Shown: piece by piece, positions 49,040 to 58,288 of the stretch
Layout: every line of letters starts with the position of its first letter
How positions within the stretch are numbered: the first letter of the stretch is position 1
NCBI RefSeq assembly: GCF_004784475.1
Contig: NZ_SRRT01000007.1
Span: 248,001-312,000 of the forward strand
Length of the DNA stretch: 64,000 nucleotides
Reading direction: 5' to 3'
DNA from: Streptomyces bauhiniae
Lineage (GTDB): Bacteria > Actinomycetota > Actinomycetes > Streptomycetales > Streptomycetaceae
The notes under the pieces: generated by a model
The model's database searches: none
What the model was told of the DNA's origin: nothing
What the model saw: only the letters and a program-made list of their open reading frames with translations
Program-made: the position numbers and the translations under genes

Positions 49040-51951
49040 TCCCGCCCCTCCCTCTCCAGCCCCTCAGCCAATACCTCCGCCAGATGCCGGGCCCGTATGC
49101 CCGTCAGTTGCTCGATCTGGGTTCGGCAGGAGTAGCCGTCTGCCAGGATCGCCGCGTTTTCGGGGGCGGAGTGGAGGGCGGGGAGGAGTTGGTCTTCCGC
49201 GCAGGTGCGGGAGACGTCGAAGTGGCCCTTCTCGAAGCCGAAGTTGCCGGCCAGGCCGCAGCAGCCGCCGGTCAGGGGGCCGGTGAGGGCGGCGGAGGTG
49301 CGCAGGTCGCGGTCGGCGGTGTCACCGAGGACGGCGTGCTGGTGGCAGTGGGTCTGGCCGGTGACGGGCAGGTTGAGGGCGGGTGGGGCCCAGTGGGGGG
49401 CGTATTGGCGGAGGGTTTCCGCGAAGGTGTGGACGGTGGCGGCCAGGCGGGATGCGCGGGGGTCGTCGGGCAGGAGGTCGGGGAGGTCGGCGCGGAGGGC
49501 CGCCGCGCAGCTCGGTTCCAGGACGACGACCGGGACCCCGGCCTCCAGTACCGGTTCCATCAGGTCCAGCGTGCGGCGCAGCACCGCGCGGGCCCGGTCC
49601 AGGCGGCCGGTGGAGATGTAGGTGAGCCCGCAGCAGACCTGGGCGCGACGGGCCCCGAGCAGCGCGGCCGGCGTGCGCGAGGTGCCGTCTGCCACCGGGC
49701 GCCTGCCGGGCAGCAGGGTCGGCGGCAGCGCCACCCGCAGTCTGGCCGACTCCAGTACCCGGACGGCGGCCCGCCCGACGGACGGCGACAGATGCTCGGT
49801 GAAGGTGTCCGGCCACAGCACGACCAGTTGCCCCGAGCCGCCGCTCTCCGGCGCCGGTGGCCGCGCCCGCCACCACCTGCTGAACGTCCCCGACGCCAGC
49901 CGGGGGATCTCCCGCTCCCGCGCGATCCCGCCCATCCGTTTCCCCAGCCGGGCCAACGGTCCCACCGCGGCGAGCCGGTTGACCAGCGGCGCCGCCCGCG
50001 CACGGGCCACCCACCGCAGCCACACCGGCAGCGAGCCCAGGCTGTAGTGGGCGGCCGGGCGCAGCCGGCCCGCGTAGTGGTGGTGCAGGAACTCCGCCTT
50101 GTAGGTGGCCATGTCGACGCCGACCGGGCAGTCCGAGCGGCACCCCTTGCAGGACAGACACAGGTCGAGGGCGTCCCGGACCTCGGTCGAGCGCCAGCCG
50201 TCGGTGATCACCTCGCCCGCGAGCATCTCGTGCAGCAGCCGCGCCCGCCCCCGGGTGGAGTGCTCCTCCTCCCCGGTCGCCCGGAACGACGGGCACATCA
50301 CCGCGGACCCGCCCCCCGACTCCGTACGGCACTTGGCGACCCCGACGCACCGGCGGACGGCCGCGCGGAAGTCGCCGTCGTCGTGCGGGTAGCCGAAGGC
50401 GACGTCCACCGGGCGGCGGGGCAGCACCGCGAAGCGGAGGTTGTCGTCCAGCCGGGCCGGGCGGACCAGCATGCCGGGGTTCAGCAGGTCGTCGGGGTCC
50501 CACACCGCCTTGGCCCGCTCGAACAGCGCCACCATCTCGGCGCCGTACATACGCGGCAGCAGTTCCGCACGGGCCTGCCCGTCGCCGTGCTCCCCGGACA
50601 GCGAGCCGCCGTGGGAGACCACCAGGTCGGCCTGCTCCTCGGAGAAGCGGCGGAACCGGGCCACCCCGGCCTCGGTGAGCAGGTCGAAGTCGATCCGGAC
50701 ATGGACACAGCCCTCCCCGAAGTGGCCGTAGGGAGCGCCGCGCAGGCCGTGGGCGGTGAGCAGGGCGCGGAAGTCGCGCAGGTAGGCGCCGAGGCGGGCG
50801 GGCGGTACCGCGCAGTCCTCCCAGCCGGGCCATGCCTCCGTACCGTCCGGCATCCGGGTCGCCGTGCCGCTCGCGTCCTCCCGCAGCCGCCACAGGCCGC
50901 GCTGGGCGAGGGGGTCGGTGACGACCAGCGCGTCCACCGCGTCGGCCGCACGCACGACCGCCTCCGCGCGGGCCCGCGCCTCCCCCTCCGAGGCGCCGCC
51001 CGTCTCCACGAACAGCCACGCGCCGCCCTTCGGCAGCCCGATCGGCGCCCGGATCAGGTCGGCCGCCATACCCTCCACGGTCAGCGGGCCGTACGGCAGC
51101 AGACCGGACGCGGCATCGGCGGCGGCGCTCTCGTCGGCGTACCCCAGCACGGCCAGGGCGTGGACGGCCGGCGCCTCCACCAGGTCCAGCACCGCCTCCG
51201 TGAGGACGCCGAGGGTGCCCTCGGAGCCGCAGAAGGAGCGGGCCACGTCGGCGCCGTGCTCGGGGAGCAGGGCGTCCAGGGCGTACCCGGAGATCCGGCG
51301 GGGCAGCTCGGGGAAGCCGGTGCGCAGCCGGGCCAACTCCCCCTCCACCAGCGTCCGCAGCCCCTCCGGTGCGCCCGACCAGTCCCGGCCGAGGCGCAGC
51401 CGTTCGCCGCGCGCGGTGAGTACGGACAGTTCGCGCACACTGTCGGCGGTGGTGCCCCAGGCCACCGAGTGGGCACCGCAGGAGTTGTTGCCGATCATGC
51501 CGCCGAGCGTGCAGCGGCCGTGCGTGGAGGGGTCGGGGCCGAAGCGGAGGCCGTGCGGGGCGGCCGCCGCCTGGAGCCGGTCCAGCACCAGGCCCGGCTG
51601 GACCCTCGCCGTACGCCCGTCCGGGTCAAGCTCCAGCAGGCCGTTCATGTGCCGGGTGAAGTCCAGCACCACCCCGGTACCCGTCGCCTGCCCGGCGATG
51701 GACGTACCCCCGCCCCGCGCGACCACCGGTGTCCCCCGTGCCCGGCACACCTCCAGCACGGCGGCCACGTCCTCGGCGTCCCGAGGGGCGACCACGCCCA
51801 GCGGGACCCGCCGGTAGTTGGACGCGTCCATGGTCATCAGCGCTCGTGCGGTCGCGTCGAAGCGGACCTCGCCCCGCACGACCTCCCGCAGCTCGGCGGC
51901 CAGCCCGCCGTCGTCCTCGATCCCCATCTCAGTCCCCCGTCGATCGGTCAT
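49036..51951 (-). CDS. FAD-linked oxidase fused to Fe-S oxidoreductase (YdiJ/GlcD-like D-2-hydroxyacid dehydrogenase)
   Basis: 971 aa. N-terminal FAD-binding type 4 domain with PVVARGGGTSIAGQATG, then FAD-linked oxidase C domain (about 290-540), then a Fe-S section with CLSCKGCRSDCPVG (CxxCxxCxxxCP) and CVGVAKC, and C-terminal CCG-type repeats (QVCCGLTYISTG; GGCCGLAGNFGF). Such fusions oxidise D-lactate, D-2-hydroxyglutarate or similar, passing electrons through Fe-S to the membrane chain. Start ATG 51951 has GGAG; ATG 51927 is an alternative. Confidence 0.85.
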   Translation of the reverse strand: MTDRRGTEMGIEDDGGLAAELREVVRGEVRFDATARALMTMDASNYRRVPLGVVAPRDAEDVAAVLEVCRARGTPVVARGGGTSIAGQATGTGVVLDFTRHMNGLLELDPDGRTARVQPGLVLDRLQAAAAPHGLRFGPDPSTHGRCTLGGMIGNNSCGAHSVAWGTTADSVRELSVLTARGERLRLGRDWSGAPEGLRTLVEGELARLRTGFPELPRRISGYALDALLPEHGADVARSFCGSEGTLGVLTEAVLDLVEAPAVHALAVLGYADESAAADAASGLLPYGPLTVEGMAADLIRAPIGLPKGGAWLFVETGGASEGEARARAEAVVRAADAVDALVVTDPLAQRGLWRLREDASGTATRMPDGTEAWPGWEDCAVPPARLGAYLRDFRALLTAHGLRGAPYGHFGEGCVHVRIDFDLLTEAGVARFRRFSEEQADLVVSHGGSLSGEHGDGQARAELLPRMYGAEMVALFERAKAVWDPDDLLNPGMLVRPARLDDNLRFAVLPRRPVDVAFGYPHDDGDFRAAVRRCVGVAKCRTESGGGSAVMCPSFRATGEEEHSTRGRARLLHEMLAGEVITDGWRSTEVRDALDLCLSCKGCRSDCPVGVDMATYKAEFLHHHYAGRLRPAAHYSLGSLPVWLRWVARARAAPLVNRLAAVGPLARLGKRMGGIAREREIPRLASGTFSRWWRARPPAPESGGSGQLVVLWPDTFTEHLSPSVGRAAVRVLESARLRVALPPTLLPGRRPVADGTSRTPAALLGARRAQVCCGLTYISTGRLDRARAVLRRTLDLMEPVLEAGVPVVVLEPSCAAALRADLPDLLPDDPRASRLAATVHTFAETLRQYAPHWAPPALNLPVTGQTHCHQHAVLGDTADRDLRTSAALTGPLTGGCCGLAGNFGFEKGHFDVSRTCAEDQLLPALHSAPENAAILADGYSCRTQIEQLTGIRARHLAEVLAEGLEREGRE

Positions 51952-52102
51952 GGCTCCAGCATGCATCCGATCACGCAACGTCATCAGAAGTTGTCCACAG
52001 GCACACCCCGATCCTCAGATCGTCGTACGACCGCACAAGTCCACGACCCGGAGGAGTCGTCTCATCCGACGGACACGGCTTCGTCCCGTTTCACGCACCC
52101 GA

Positions 52103-52108
52103 TACGCT
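52103..52108 (+). promoter_or_regulatory. -10 box of likely leaderless serC
   Basis: TACGCT ends 7 nt before GTG 52116, and no Shine-Dalgarno lies between. Confidence 0.5.
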
Positions 52109-52115
52109 CCGGCTC

Positions 52116-53234
52116 GTGGCCGACATCGAGATCCCCGCTGACATCAAGCCCGCCGACGGACGCTTCGGCGCAGGCCCCTCCAAGGTGCGGACGGAGGCGC
52201 TCGCCGCGCTCGCGGCGACCGGCAGTTCCCTGCTGGGCACCTCCCACCGGCAGGCCCCGGTCAAGAACCTGGTGGGCCAGGTCCGCGAAGGCATCAGCTC
52301 CCTGTTCTCCCTCCCCGACGGCTACGAGGTCGTCCTCGGCAACGGCGGCTCCACCGCGTTCTGGGACATCGCCACCCACGGGCTGATCGAGTCCAAGTCC
52401 CAGCACCTCAACTTCGGTGAGTTCTCCTCCAAGTTCGCCAAGGCGGCCAAGCTCGCCCCCTGGCTGGCCGAGCCGACCGTCATCGCCTCCGACCCCGGCA
52501 CCCACCCCGAGCCGAGCGCCGAGGCGGGCGTGGACGTGTACGCGTTCACCCACAACGAGACCTCCACCGGTGTCGCCATGCCGATCAAGCGCGTGGCCGG
52601 TGCCGACGAGGGCTCGCTCGTCCTGGTGGACGCCACCTCCGGCGCGGGCGGCCTCCCGGTCGACGTCTCCGAGACGGACGTCTACTACTTCGCCCCGCAG
52701 AAGTCCTTCGCCTCCGACGGCGGCCTGTGGATCGGCGTGTTCTCCCCGGCCGCCATCGAGCGCGCCGAGCGCGTCCACGCGTCCGGCCGGCACATCCCGG
52801 AGTTCTTCAGCCTGCCGACGGCGATCGACAACTCCCGCAAGAACCAGACGTACAACACCCCGGCGCTCGCCACGCTCTTCCTGCTCAACGAGCAGCTCGA
52901 GTGGCTGAACGGCCAGGGCGGCCTGGACTTCGCCACCGGCCGTACCAAGGACTCCTCGACCCGGCTGTACACCTGGGCGGAGGAGTCGAAGTACGCGACG
53001 CCGTTCGTCACCGACCCGGCCAAGCGGTCGCAGGTCATCGGCACGATCGACTTCGCGGACGAGATCGACGCGGCGGCCGTCGCCAAGGCGCTGCGCGCCA
53101 ACGGCATCGTGGACACCGAGCCGTACCGCAAGCTCGGCCGCAACCAGCTCCGCGTCGCCATGTTCCCGGCGATCGACCCGGCCGACGTCGAGGCGCTCAC
53201 CAAGTGCGTCGACTATGTCATCGAGCGGATCTGA
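52116..53234 (+). CDS. serC: Phosphoserine aminotransferase
   Basis: 372 aa PLP-dependent enzyme making phosphoserine from 3-phosphohydroxypyruvate in serine biosynthesis. The Schiff-base Lys is about K196 in YYFAPQKSFASDGG, the Gly loop is FGAGPSKV, and the NGGSTAFWD and NETSTG segments fit actinobacterial SerC (SCO4366 by context). GTG 52116 has no ribosome site; TACGCT 7 nt upstream suggests a leaderless mRNA. It is followed by a 14-bp terminator. Confidence 0.92.
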   Translation: MADIEIPADIKPADGRFGAGPSKVRTEALAALAATGSSLLGTSHRQAPVKNLVGQVREGISSLFSLPDGYEVVLGNGGSTAFWDIATHGLIESKSQHLNFGEFSSKFAKAAKLAPWLAEPTVIASDPGTHPEPSAEAGVDVYAFTHNETSTGVAMPIKRVAGADEGSLVLVDATSGAGGLPVDVSETDVYYFAPQKSFASDGGLWIGVFSPAAIERAERVHASGRHIPEFFSLPTAIDNSRKNQTYNTPALATLFLLNEQLEWLNGQGGLDFATGRTKDSSTRLYTWAEESKYATPFVTDPAKRSQVIGTIDFADEIDAAAVAKALRANGIVDTEPYRKLGRNQLRVAMFPAIDPADVEALTKCVDYVIERI

Positions 53235-53253
53235 AACCTGTAGATCCACGTGA

Positions 53254-53288
53254 GAAGGGGCGCCCGGTGGTGAACCGGGCGCCCCTTC
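53254..53288. terminator. Terminator between serC and the propeller gene
   Basis: A perfect 14-bp stem GAAGGGGCGCCCGG / CCGGGCGCCCCTTC with a 7-nt loop, between convergent genes. Confidence 0.85.
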
Positions 53289-53301
53289 GCATGCCGCGCG
53301 C

Positions 53302-54270
53302 CTAGCGCTTGCGCCGCATCAGTCGCATGCCGAACACGGCGGCAACGCCGAGGGCGAGGAGGACGGCGCCGGTCTTGAGGCCGCCCCCGCCGGTCTTCTC
53401 CCCCGAGGCGGAACTACCTCCAGTGGACGGCGACTTGGAGGCCACGGCACCACCCTCCGGCGCTTCCAGCGCCCGTACCTGGCTCTGCGCGCCCTCGCTG
53501 CCGTACATCAGCTTGGTGCCGTCGGCGGAGTAGCTGACGGACTCGCCCTGGCCCTGGAGGGGTACGTTCAGCCGGTCCAGCTTCTTGATCCGGCCGCCGT
53601 TCCAGTCGTAGGAGATGCCGCCGAAGTAGCCGCGTACGGCGAGCTGTTGACCATTCGGCGAGAAGGCCGCGTCGGTGGCCCACAGGTCGACGGGGGCCAC
53701 CGGGCGGAAGATGTTCGCGCCGGAGGACGACAGTTGGGCGGGGCCCTCGTACAGGTGGCCGCCGTCCTCGTTCTTGTCGATGATGTAGACGCGGCCGGTC
53801 TTGGGGTGGACCATCAGCGACTCGGCGTCGCGGGGGCCGTCGGAGTACTTCACGACGTACTGCGTGGCCGTGACCGTCTGGTCCTGCAGGGTCTTGGGCT
53901 CGGGCAGGCGGTAGATCCAGACGTAGGGCCAGCGGCCGTGGAAGTTGTCCCCGATGTCGCCGACGTAGATCTGATGGTCAGGCCCGATGGAGATGGCCTC
54001 CACGTCGCGCGGGGAGCCGATGCCGCGCAGGGTGAGCGTGGCGACGGTCTTGCCGGTGCGGCTGTCGACGGCGTAGAGGTAGGGGCCGTCGTCGCTGTCG
54101 TTGTGCGTCCAGTAGACGCCCGGGTGCAGGTGGGAGGCGGCCAGGCCGCTGGACTCGGTGATCCTGGGGTCCTCGATGGTGAACCCCTGGTCCCCGTCCG
54201 CGGCGTGGGCGGGCAGGGCGCAGGCACCCGCGAGCAGGGCCCCGGCAAGCAGGGCGAACGGTCGGCGCAT
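53302..54270 (-). CDS. Secreted, C-terminally anchored beta-propeller protein
   Basis: 322 aa. The signal peptide MRRPFALLAGALLAGACALPAHA is followed by propeller-like blades (WTHNDSDDGPYLYAVDSRTGKTVATL, DHQIYVGDIGDNFHG, YSADGTKLMYGSEG). A Ser/Gly linker and C-terminal TM helix (GAVLLALGVAAVFGMRL) with MRRKR anchor it. There is no LPXTG motif, so it is held by the helix itself. Ligand unknown. Start ATG 54270 matches the basic signal N-region. Confidence 0.8.
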   Translation of the reverse strand: MRRPFALLAGALLAGACALPAHAADGDQGFTIEDPRITESSGLAASHLHPGVYWTHNDSDDGPYLYAVDSRTGKTVATLTLRGIGSPRDVEAISIGPDHQIYVGDIGDNFHGRWPYVWIYRLPEPKTLQDQTVTATQYVVKYSDGPRDAESLMVHPKTGRVYIIDKNEDGGHLYEGPAQLSSSGANIFRPVAPVDLWATDAAFSPNGQQLAVRGYFGGISYDWNGGRIKKLDRLNVPLQGQGESVSYSADGTKLMYGSEGAQSQVRALEAPEGGAVASKSPSTGGSSASGEKTGGGGLKTGAVLLALGVAAVFGMRLMRRKR

Positions 54271-54369
54271 GGTCCAAGACTGCCACCTGGCGCGGGCGTT
54301 CACTTGGGGTGGTGGGCCTCACATCGGCCCTGGGTGCGGGCCCATACCGCGATCCGCCATCATGAGCGG

Positions 54370-55044
54370 ATGCTCAGGTTCATGCCCGTAGGTGACTCCA
54401 TGACGATCGGGAGCGCGGGCGAACACACGTGGCGTTACCGGCTGTGGCAGCACCTGCGGGGCACATACGGCGGCCCGTTCCAGATCGTCGGTCCCCGCGA
54501 GACGCTGTACGACCAGGCCACCGGGGAGCCCGACTCCTACGAGTACGCCGACCCCGACTTCCCGCGCGCCCACCTCGCCGGCTGGGGCGAGGGCTGGCAG
54601 CACATGGCTCCGCTGATCGGGGAGGCGGTGCGGGCGCACCGGGCCGACGTGCTGCTGGTCTCCCTCGGGCTGATCGACCTGGGCTTCTACACCAACGCGG
54701 AGCAGACGGCCGACAACGTGCGGGCGTTCGTGGCGGCGGCCCGTGAGGCGCGTCCGCGTGTCCGCATGGTCCTCCTGCCGGTCATCCCGAACATACGCGC
54801 CCAGGAGGACGGCCCCTTCGCCGAACAGGTCGACCTCTTCAACACCCTCCTCGCCAAGACGGCCGCCGACCTGGACGAACCCCGGTCCCCGCTGCTGCTG
54901 GCCTCGGCGCCGGAGGGCTGGGACATCCACACGGACACCTACGACGGCACACATCCCAACGCGAGCGGCGAGCACCGGATCGCGGGGGCGTTGGCGGGGG
55001 CGATGTACGAGGCGTGGGGGCTGGGGGAGCCGTACGTGGCTTGA
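54370..55044 (+). CDS. SGNH/GDSL-type hydrolase
   Basis: 224 aa. Block I PVGDSMTIG has the nucleophilic Ser, a G-containing region VSLGLIDLGF replaces the N/D of block III, and DGTHPNASGEHRIA provides the catalytic Asp and His. It has no signal peptide, so it is probably cytoplasmic. ATG 54370 lacks a ribosome site; CATCAT 6 nt upstream is a weak -10 candidate. Confidence 0.85.
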   Translation: MLRFMPVGDSMTIGSAGEHTWRYRLWQHLRGTYGGPFQIVGPRETLYDQATGEPDSYEYADPDFPRAHLAGWGEGWQHMAPLIGEAVRAHRADVLLVSLGLIDLGFYTNAEQTADNVRAFVAAAREARPRVRMVLLPVIPNIRAQEDGPFAEQVDLFNTLLAKTAADLDEPRSPLLLASAPEGWDIHTDTYDGTHPNASGEHRIAGALAGAMYEAWGLGEPYVA

Positions 55045-55128
55045 TCATGTCGACGTGATCGTGGCGTTGCCGGGTGGCTGTGCGTTTCGTTCAACAGCTC
55101 ACCAGGAGACGGTGGGGAGGAACGCCAC

Positions 55129-55689
55129 ATGGCCGGGATCGGTACGCCGACCACGCTGGACGACTGGTTCGCACGTCTCGAAGCGATGCCGGTGCCCGAG
55201 GGGTACAAGGCCGAGATCATCGAGGGGACGGTCCAGTTGACCAGCCGACGTGAATCCCAGTGGGAGATCACCGCCGACCTGTACGAGCAACTGCGGACCA
55301 GGCACCCCCGTGCGCGGCTGAAGTCCGGTGCCCGGCTCGACCTGCCGGGACCGATGAACAGCTACGCACCAGATCTGATGCTGGTCGCCGAAGAGGCCGA
55401 GAAGGATGGCCGGGGCCTCTGGCGCTGCGCGGACGTCCAGTTCGCCGCCGAGGTCCTCCCCCTGGACACGGTGGACCCCGCACCTGGCCCGAAGCAGGCC
55501 GCGTACGCCTCGGCGAAGGTCCCGCTATACCTCGTCGTGGACCCCCGACAGGGCAAGTCCCACGTCTACAGCAAGCCGAAGGACGACGAGTACATGGTCC
55601 GGGAAACGGTCGCCTTCGGAACCGACCTGAGGCTCACCGGCACCGCGATCGACCTCATCCTCAAAACCCACGACTTCCCCCGCGACTGA
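55129..55689 (+). CDS. Uma2-family (DUF820) PD-(D/E)XK nuclease-like protein
   Basis: 186 aa. It has the Uma2 layout with PDLMLV (81-86), AAEVLPLDT (107-115) carrying the acidic residues, and KQAAYASAKVPLYLVVD after them. Most Uma2 proteins occur in many copies per Streptomyces genome and their targets are unknown. GGGGAGG precedes ATG 55129. Confidence 0.85.
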   Translation: MAGIGTPTTLDDWFARLEAMPVPEGYKAEIIEGTVQLTSRRESQWEITADLYEQLRTRHPRARLKSGARLDLPGPMNSYAPDLMLVAEEAEKDGRGLWRCADVQFAAEVLPLDTVDPAPGPKQAAYASAKVPLYLVVDPRQGKSHVYSKPKDDEYMVRETVAFGTDLRLTGTAIDLILKTHDFPRD

Positions 55690-55737
55690 CTCCCACCGCT
55701 TGCCTAGAGCGCGCTCCAAGACGTTGGCTAGGTGGGC

Positions 55738-56730
55738 ATGAGGTATACGCAGCTTGGACGTACGGGTCTGAAGGTCAGCCGGCTGGTGCTGGGGACCATG
55801 AACTTCGGGCCGCAGACCGACGAGGCGGACAGCCACGCGATCATGGACGCGGCGCTGGACGCGGGCATCAACTACTTCGACACCGCGAACGTGTACGGCT
55901 GGGGCGAGAACAAGGGCCGTACCGAGGAGATCATCGGAACCTGGTTCGCGAAGGGCGGCGAGCGGCGGGAGAAAACCGTCCTGGCCACCAAGGTTTACGG
56001 GAACATGGGCACAGAAGGCGAGCCCTGGCCCAACTACGACAAGCTCTCCGCGCTGAACATCCGTCGCGCGGTGGACGCCAGCCTGAAGCGGCTGCAGACC
56101 GACTACATCGACATCTACCAGTTCCACCACATCGACCGGAACACCCCGTTCGAGGAGATCTGGCAGGCGGTCGACGTCCTGGTCACCCAGGGCAAGGTCC
56201 TCTACGCCGGTTCCTCCAACTTCCCCGGCTACAAGATCGCCCAGGCCAACGAGACGGCCCTGCGCCGGGGCAACACCCTCGGCCTGGTCAGCGAGCAGTG
56301 CCTGTACAACCTCGCCGAGCGCCGCGCCGAGATGGAGGTCATCCCGGCCGCCCAGGACTACGGGCTCGGCATCATCCCCTGGTCGCCGCTGCACGGCGGT
56401 CTGCTGGGCGGGGTCATCCGTAAGGAGGCCGAGCGCGGGCGCCGCGCCTCCGGCCGCGCGGCCGACGCCCTCGCGGACACGGCCACGCGCACCCGGATCG
56501 AGGCGTACGAGGAGCTGCTCGCCAAGCACGGCCTGGAGCCCGGCGAGGTCGCCCTCGCCTGGCTGCTGACCCGGCCCGGCGTCACCGGCCCCATCGTCGG
56601 CCCGCGCACCAAGGACCAGCTCGACTCGGCGCTGCGCGCGGTGGAGCTGGAGCTGAGCGAGGAGCTGCTGACGAGCCTGGACGAGATCTTCCCCGGCCCC
56701 GGTCCCGCCCCGGAGGCGTTCGCCTGGTAG
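55738..56730 (+). CDS. Aldo/keto reductase
   Basis: 330 aa NAD(P)H-dependent AKR. The catalytic tetrad is Asp48, Tyr53 (FDTANVYGWG), Lys85 (LATKVYG) and His130 (YIDIYQFHHID). The C-terminal NADP binding segment is VTGPIVGPRTKDQLDSAL. The substrate is unknown. GTG 55732 is an alternative start. Confidence 0.9.
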   Translation: MRYTQLGRTGLKVSRLVLGTMNFGPQTDEADSHAIMDAALDAGINYFDTANVYGWGENKGRTEEIIGTWFAKGGERREKTVLATKVYGNMGTEGEPWPNYDKLSALNIRRAVDASLKRLQTDYIDIYQFHHIDRNTPFEEIWQAVDVLVTQGKVLYAGSSNFPGYKIAQANETALRRGNTLGLVSEQCLYNLAERRAEMEVIPAAQDYGLGIIPWSPLHGGLLGGVIRKEAERGRRASGRAADALADTATRTRIEAYEELLAKHGLEPGEVALAWLLTRPGVTGPIVGPRTKDQLDSALRAVELELSEELLTSLDEIFPGPGPAPEAFAW

Positions 56731-56754
56731 CGGCAAGCGAGTAGCGGCACAGGA

Positions 56755-56792
56755 AAGGCCGCTCCGTACGGGGTTCCCCGCGGAGCGGCCTT
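56755..56792. terminator. Terminator after the aldo/keto reductase
   Basis: A 12-bp stem AAGGCCGCTCCG / CGGAGCGGCCTT with a 14-nt loop, between convergent genes. Confidence 0.8.
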
Positions 56793-56804
56793 GGGCGGCA
56801 GCCG

Positions 56805-56891
56805 TCAGTGGATGGCCGCCGCCACGGCGACGACCACCAGCATCAGCACGAGCGCACCGGCCATGATCCGGTTCCGGATTTTCGGTTCCAC
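56805..56891 (-). CDS. 28-aa single-helix membrane peptide
   Basis: GTG 56891 to TGA 56805 gives MEPKIRNRIM, then a hydrophobic helix AGALVLMLVVVAVAAAIH. A basic N-terminus followed by one helix predicts a small inner-membrane peptide. TAGGCT ends exactly 7 nt before the GTG, so the transcript is likely leaderless. Function unknown. It shares the short gap with thpR and is on the same strand. Confidence 0.6.
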   Translation of the reverse strand: MEPKIRNRIMAGALVLMLVVVAVAAAIH

Positions 56892-56898
56892 GACGACG

Positions 56899-56904
56899 AG
56901 CCTA
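56899..56904 (-). promoter_or_regulatory. -10 box of leaderless 28-aa membrane peptide
   Basis: TAGGCT on the minus strand, 7 nt upstream of GTG 56891, overlapping the 3' end of thpR. Confidence 0.5.
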
Positions 56905-57474
56905 ACGGGCCGCGCCCAGTGCCCAGCGGCCGACCGGGTCGTACCGGGGCTGCTCACCGGGCACGTCGGAGGTGGGCAGGTGGCTGCGGACGAGGACCAG
57001 TTCGCCCACCGTCCAAGCGGTACCGGCGAATTCGGCGAGGGCGTCGACGTACGGCCGTAGGTCGGTGTCGCCCTTGCCTCGGGCCAGTGTGAGATGCGCC
57101 CGGTAGGGCCGGTGCTCCTCGCCGCCCACCCCGGCCCGCCGTCCGGCCGCCTGGGCCCGTCCGGCCAGCCTGCCCAGGGCGGTGAGGTCGCCGGAGGCTC
57201 CGGTCCACAGGGCCTTGCCCCGGCCGAAGCTGCCGCCTCCGGCGAGGGCCAGCGGGAAGGGTGCGCTCCGCGTGGCCGCGCGCTCCAGACGGCGTTCCAG
57301 CTCGGGCACGGTGTCCTCAGGGACCTCGCCGTAGAAGGCCAGCGTGAAGTGCCAGCCGTCCGGCTGGGTCCACCGCAGCGCGTCGGCCCCGGCGAGCCGC
57401 CGTAGCGCCCGTACCTCCCGGCCCAGCTCCGCCACGGCGCCCGGGGGCGGCAGGACGGCGGCGAAGAGTCTCAT
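56902..57474 (-). CDS. thpR: RNA 2',3'-cyclic phosphodiesterase
   Basis: 190 aa 2H phosphoesterase (LigT/ThpR). The two HxT motifs are HFTLAF (42-44) and HLTLAR (127-129), both intact. N-terminal MRLFAAV.PP is typical. It acts on tRNA-like 2',3'-cyclic ends in vitro; its cell role is unclear. Confidence 0.9.
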   Translation of the reverse strand: MRLFAAVLPPPGAVAELGREVRALRRLAGADALRWTQPDGWHFTLAFYGEVPEDTVPELERRLERAATRSAPFPLALAGGGSFGRGKALWTGASGDLTALGRLAGRAQAAGRRAGVGGEEHRPYRAHLTLARGKGDTDLRPYVDALAEFAGTAWTVGELVLVRSHLPTSDVPGEQPRYDPVGRWALGAAR

Positions 57475-57509
57475 CCCCTCACCATCCCAGACCGGTACGC
57501 TGCGGCACC

Positions 57510-58280
57510 GTGACCGACGACCTCGACATAGCGACAGCGGGCGCCCTGGCCGGCGCCGAAGTAGTGCGCGAGGGCTACGGCAAGGAACTGGCCCGGATCG
57601 ACAAGGGCGCCGGGGACTTCGCCACGGCGGCCGACGTGGCGGCCGAGCGGGCCATCCTGGACGTCATCCGCGCGGCCCGGCCCCACGACGCGGTACTCGG
57701 CGAGGAGGGCGGCCGACAGGGCGCCACCGACACCGGGCGCCTCTGGCTCGTGGACCCCCTGTGCGGCACCCTCAACTACGCCGTCGGCACCCCGCTCGTC
57801 GCCGTCAACGTGGCCCTCCGCGACGGCCCCGCAGCGGTGGCCGACCCCTTCACCGGCGAGGTCTTCCGCACCGACGGCAACACGGCCTGGCTCCACCACG
57901 AGGGCACCGACACTCCCCTGCGCCCCACGGCGGCGACCTCCCTGGTGGACGTCAACCTCGACCCGCCCTTCCCGAGCACCCCCGACTTCCGCGCCACGGA
58001 CCTCCTGGCACACCCGGTGTTCGTGGCGCGCTTCCGCCCTCGGGTGGTCTCCACCACCCTGGCTCTGACCTGGGTGGCAGCAGGCCGCCGAGCCGCGTAC
58101 GTCACCGACGGCACCGGCCTCTCCGGCAGCGTCCACTTCGCCGCCGGCATCGCCCTGTGCCGGGCGGCGGGCTGTGTGGTCACGGGCATCGACGGCGCAC
58201 CACTGGGCCCGACCAGCAGGGGCTTGGTGGCGGCAGCGGACGCAGAGACCCACAGCCTGTTGATGAAGCTGATCCGCTGA
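57510..58280 (+). CDS. Inositol-monophosphatase-fold protein with altered metal ligands
   Basis: 256 aa. The fold is clear: DFATAADVAAERAI, GEEGG (64-68, usual EE), VDPLCGTLNY (81-90). The consensus DPxDGTxN has Cys85 instead of Asp. The second family motif WDxAAG is VHFAAG (208-213), with Asp replaced by His209. Two key metal ligands are thus missing, so phosphatase activity is doubtful. GTG 57510 has TACGCT 8 nt upstream. Confidence 0.8.
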   Translation: MTDDLDIATAGALAGAEVVREGYGKELARIDKGAGDFATAADVAAERAILDVIRAARPHDAVLGEEGGRQGATDTGRLWLVDPLCGTLNYAVGTPLVAVNVALRDGPAAVADPFTGEVFRTDGNTAWLHHEGTDTPLRPTAATSLVDVNLDPPFPSTPDFRATDLLAHPVFVARFRPRVVSTTLALTWVAAGRRAAYVTDGTGLSGSVHFAAGIALCRAAGCVVTGIDGAPLGPTSRGLVAAADAETHSLLMKLIR

Positions 58281-58288
58281 CCGTCCCC

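Noticed and set aside
49084..52386. 1100-aa plus-strand ORF opposite the FAD/Fe-S dehydrogenase
   Set aside because: The minus-strand frame has clear FAD and Fe-S motifs; the plus-strand product is Arg/Gly/Val low complexity without motifs, an antisense shadow typical of high GC DNA.
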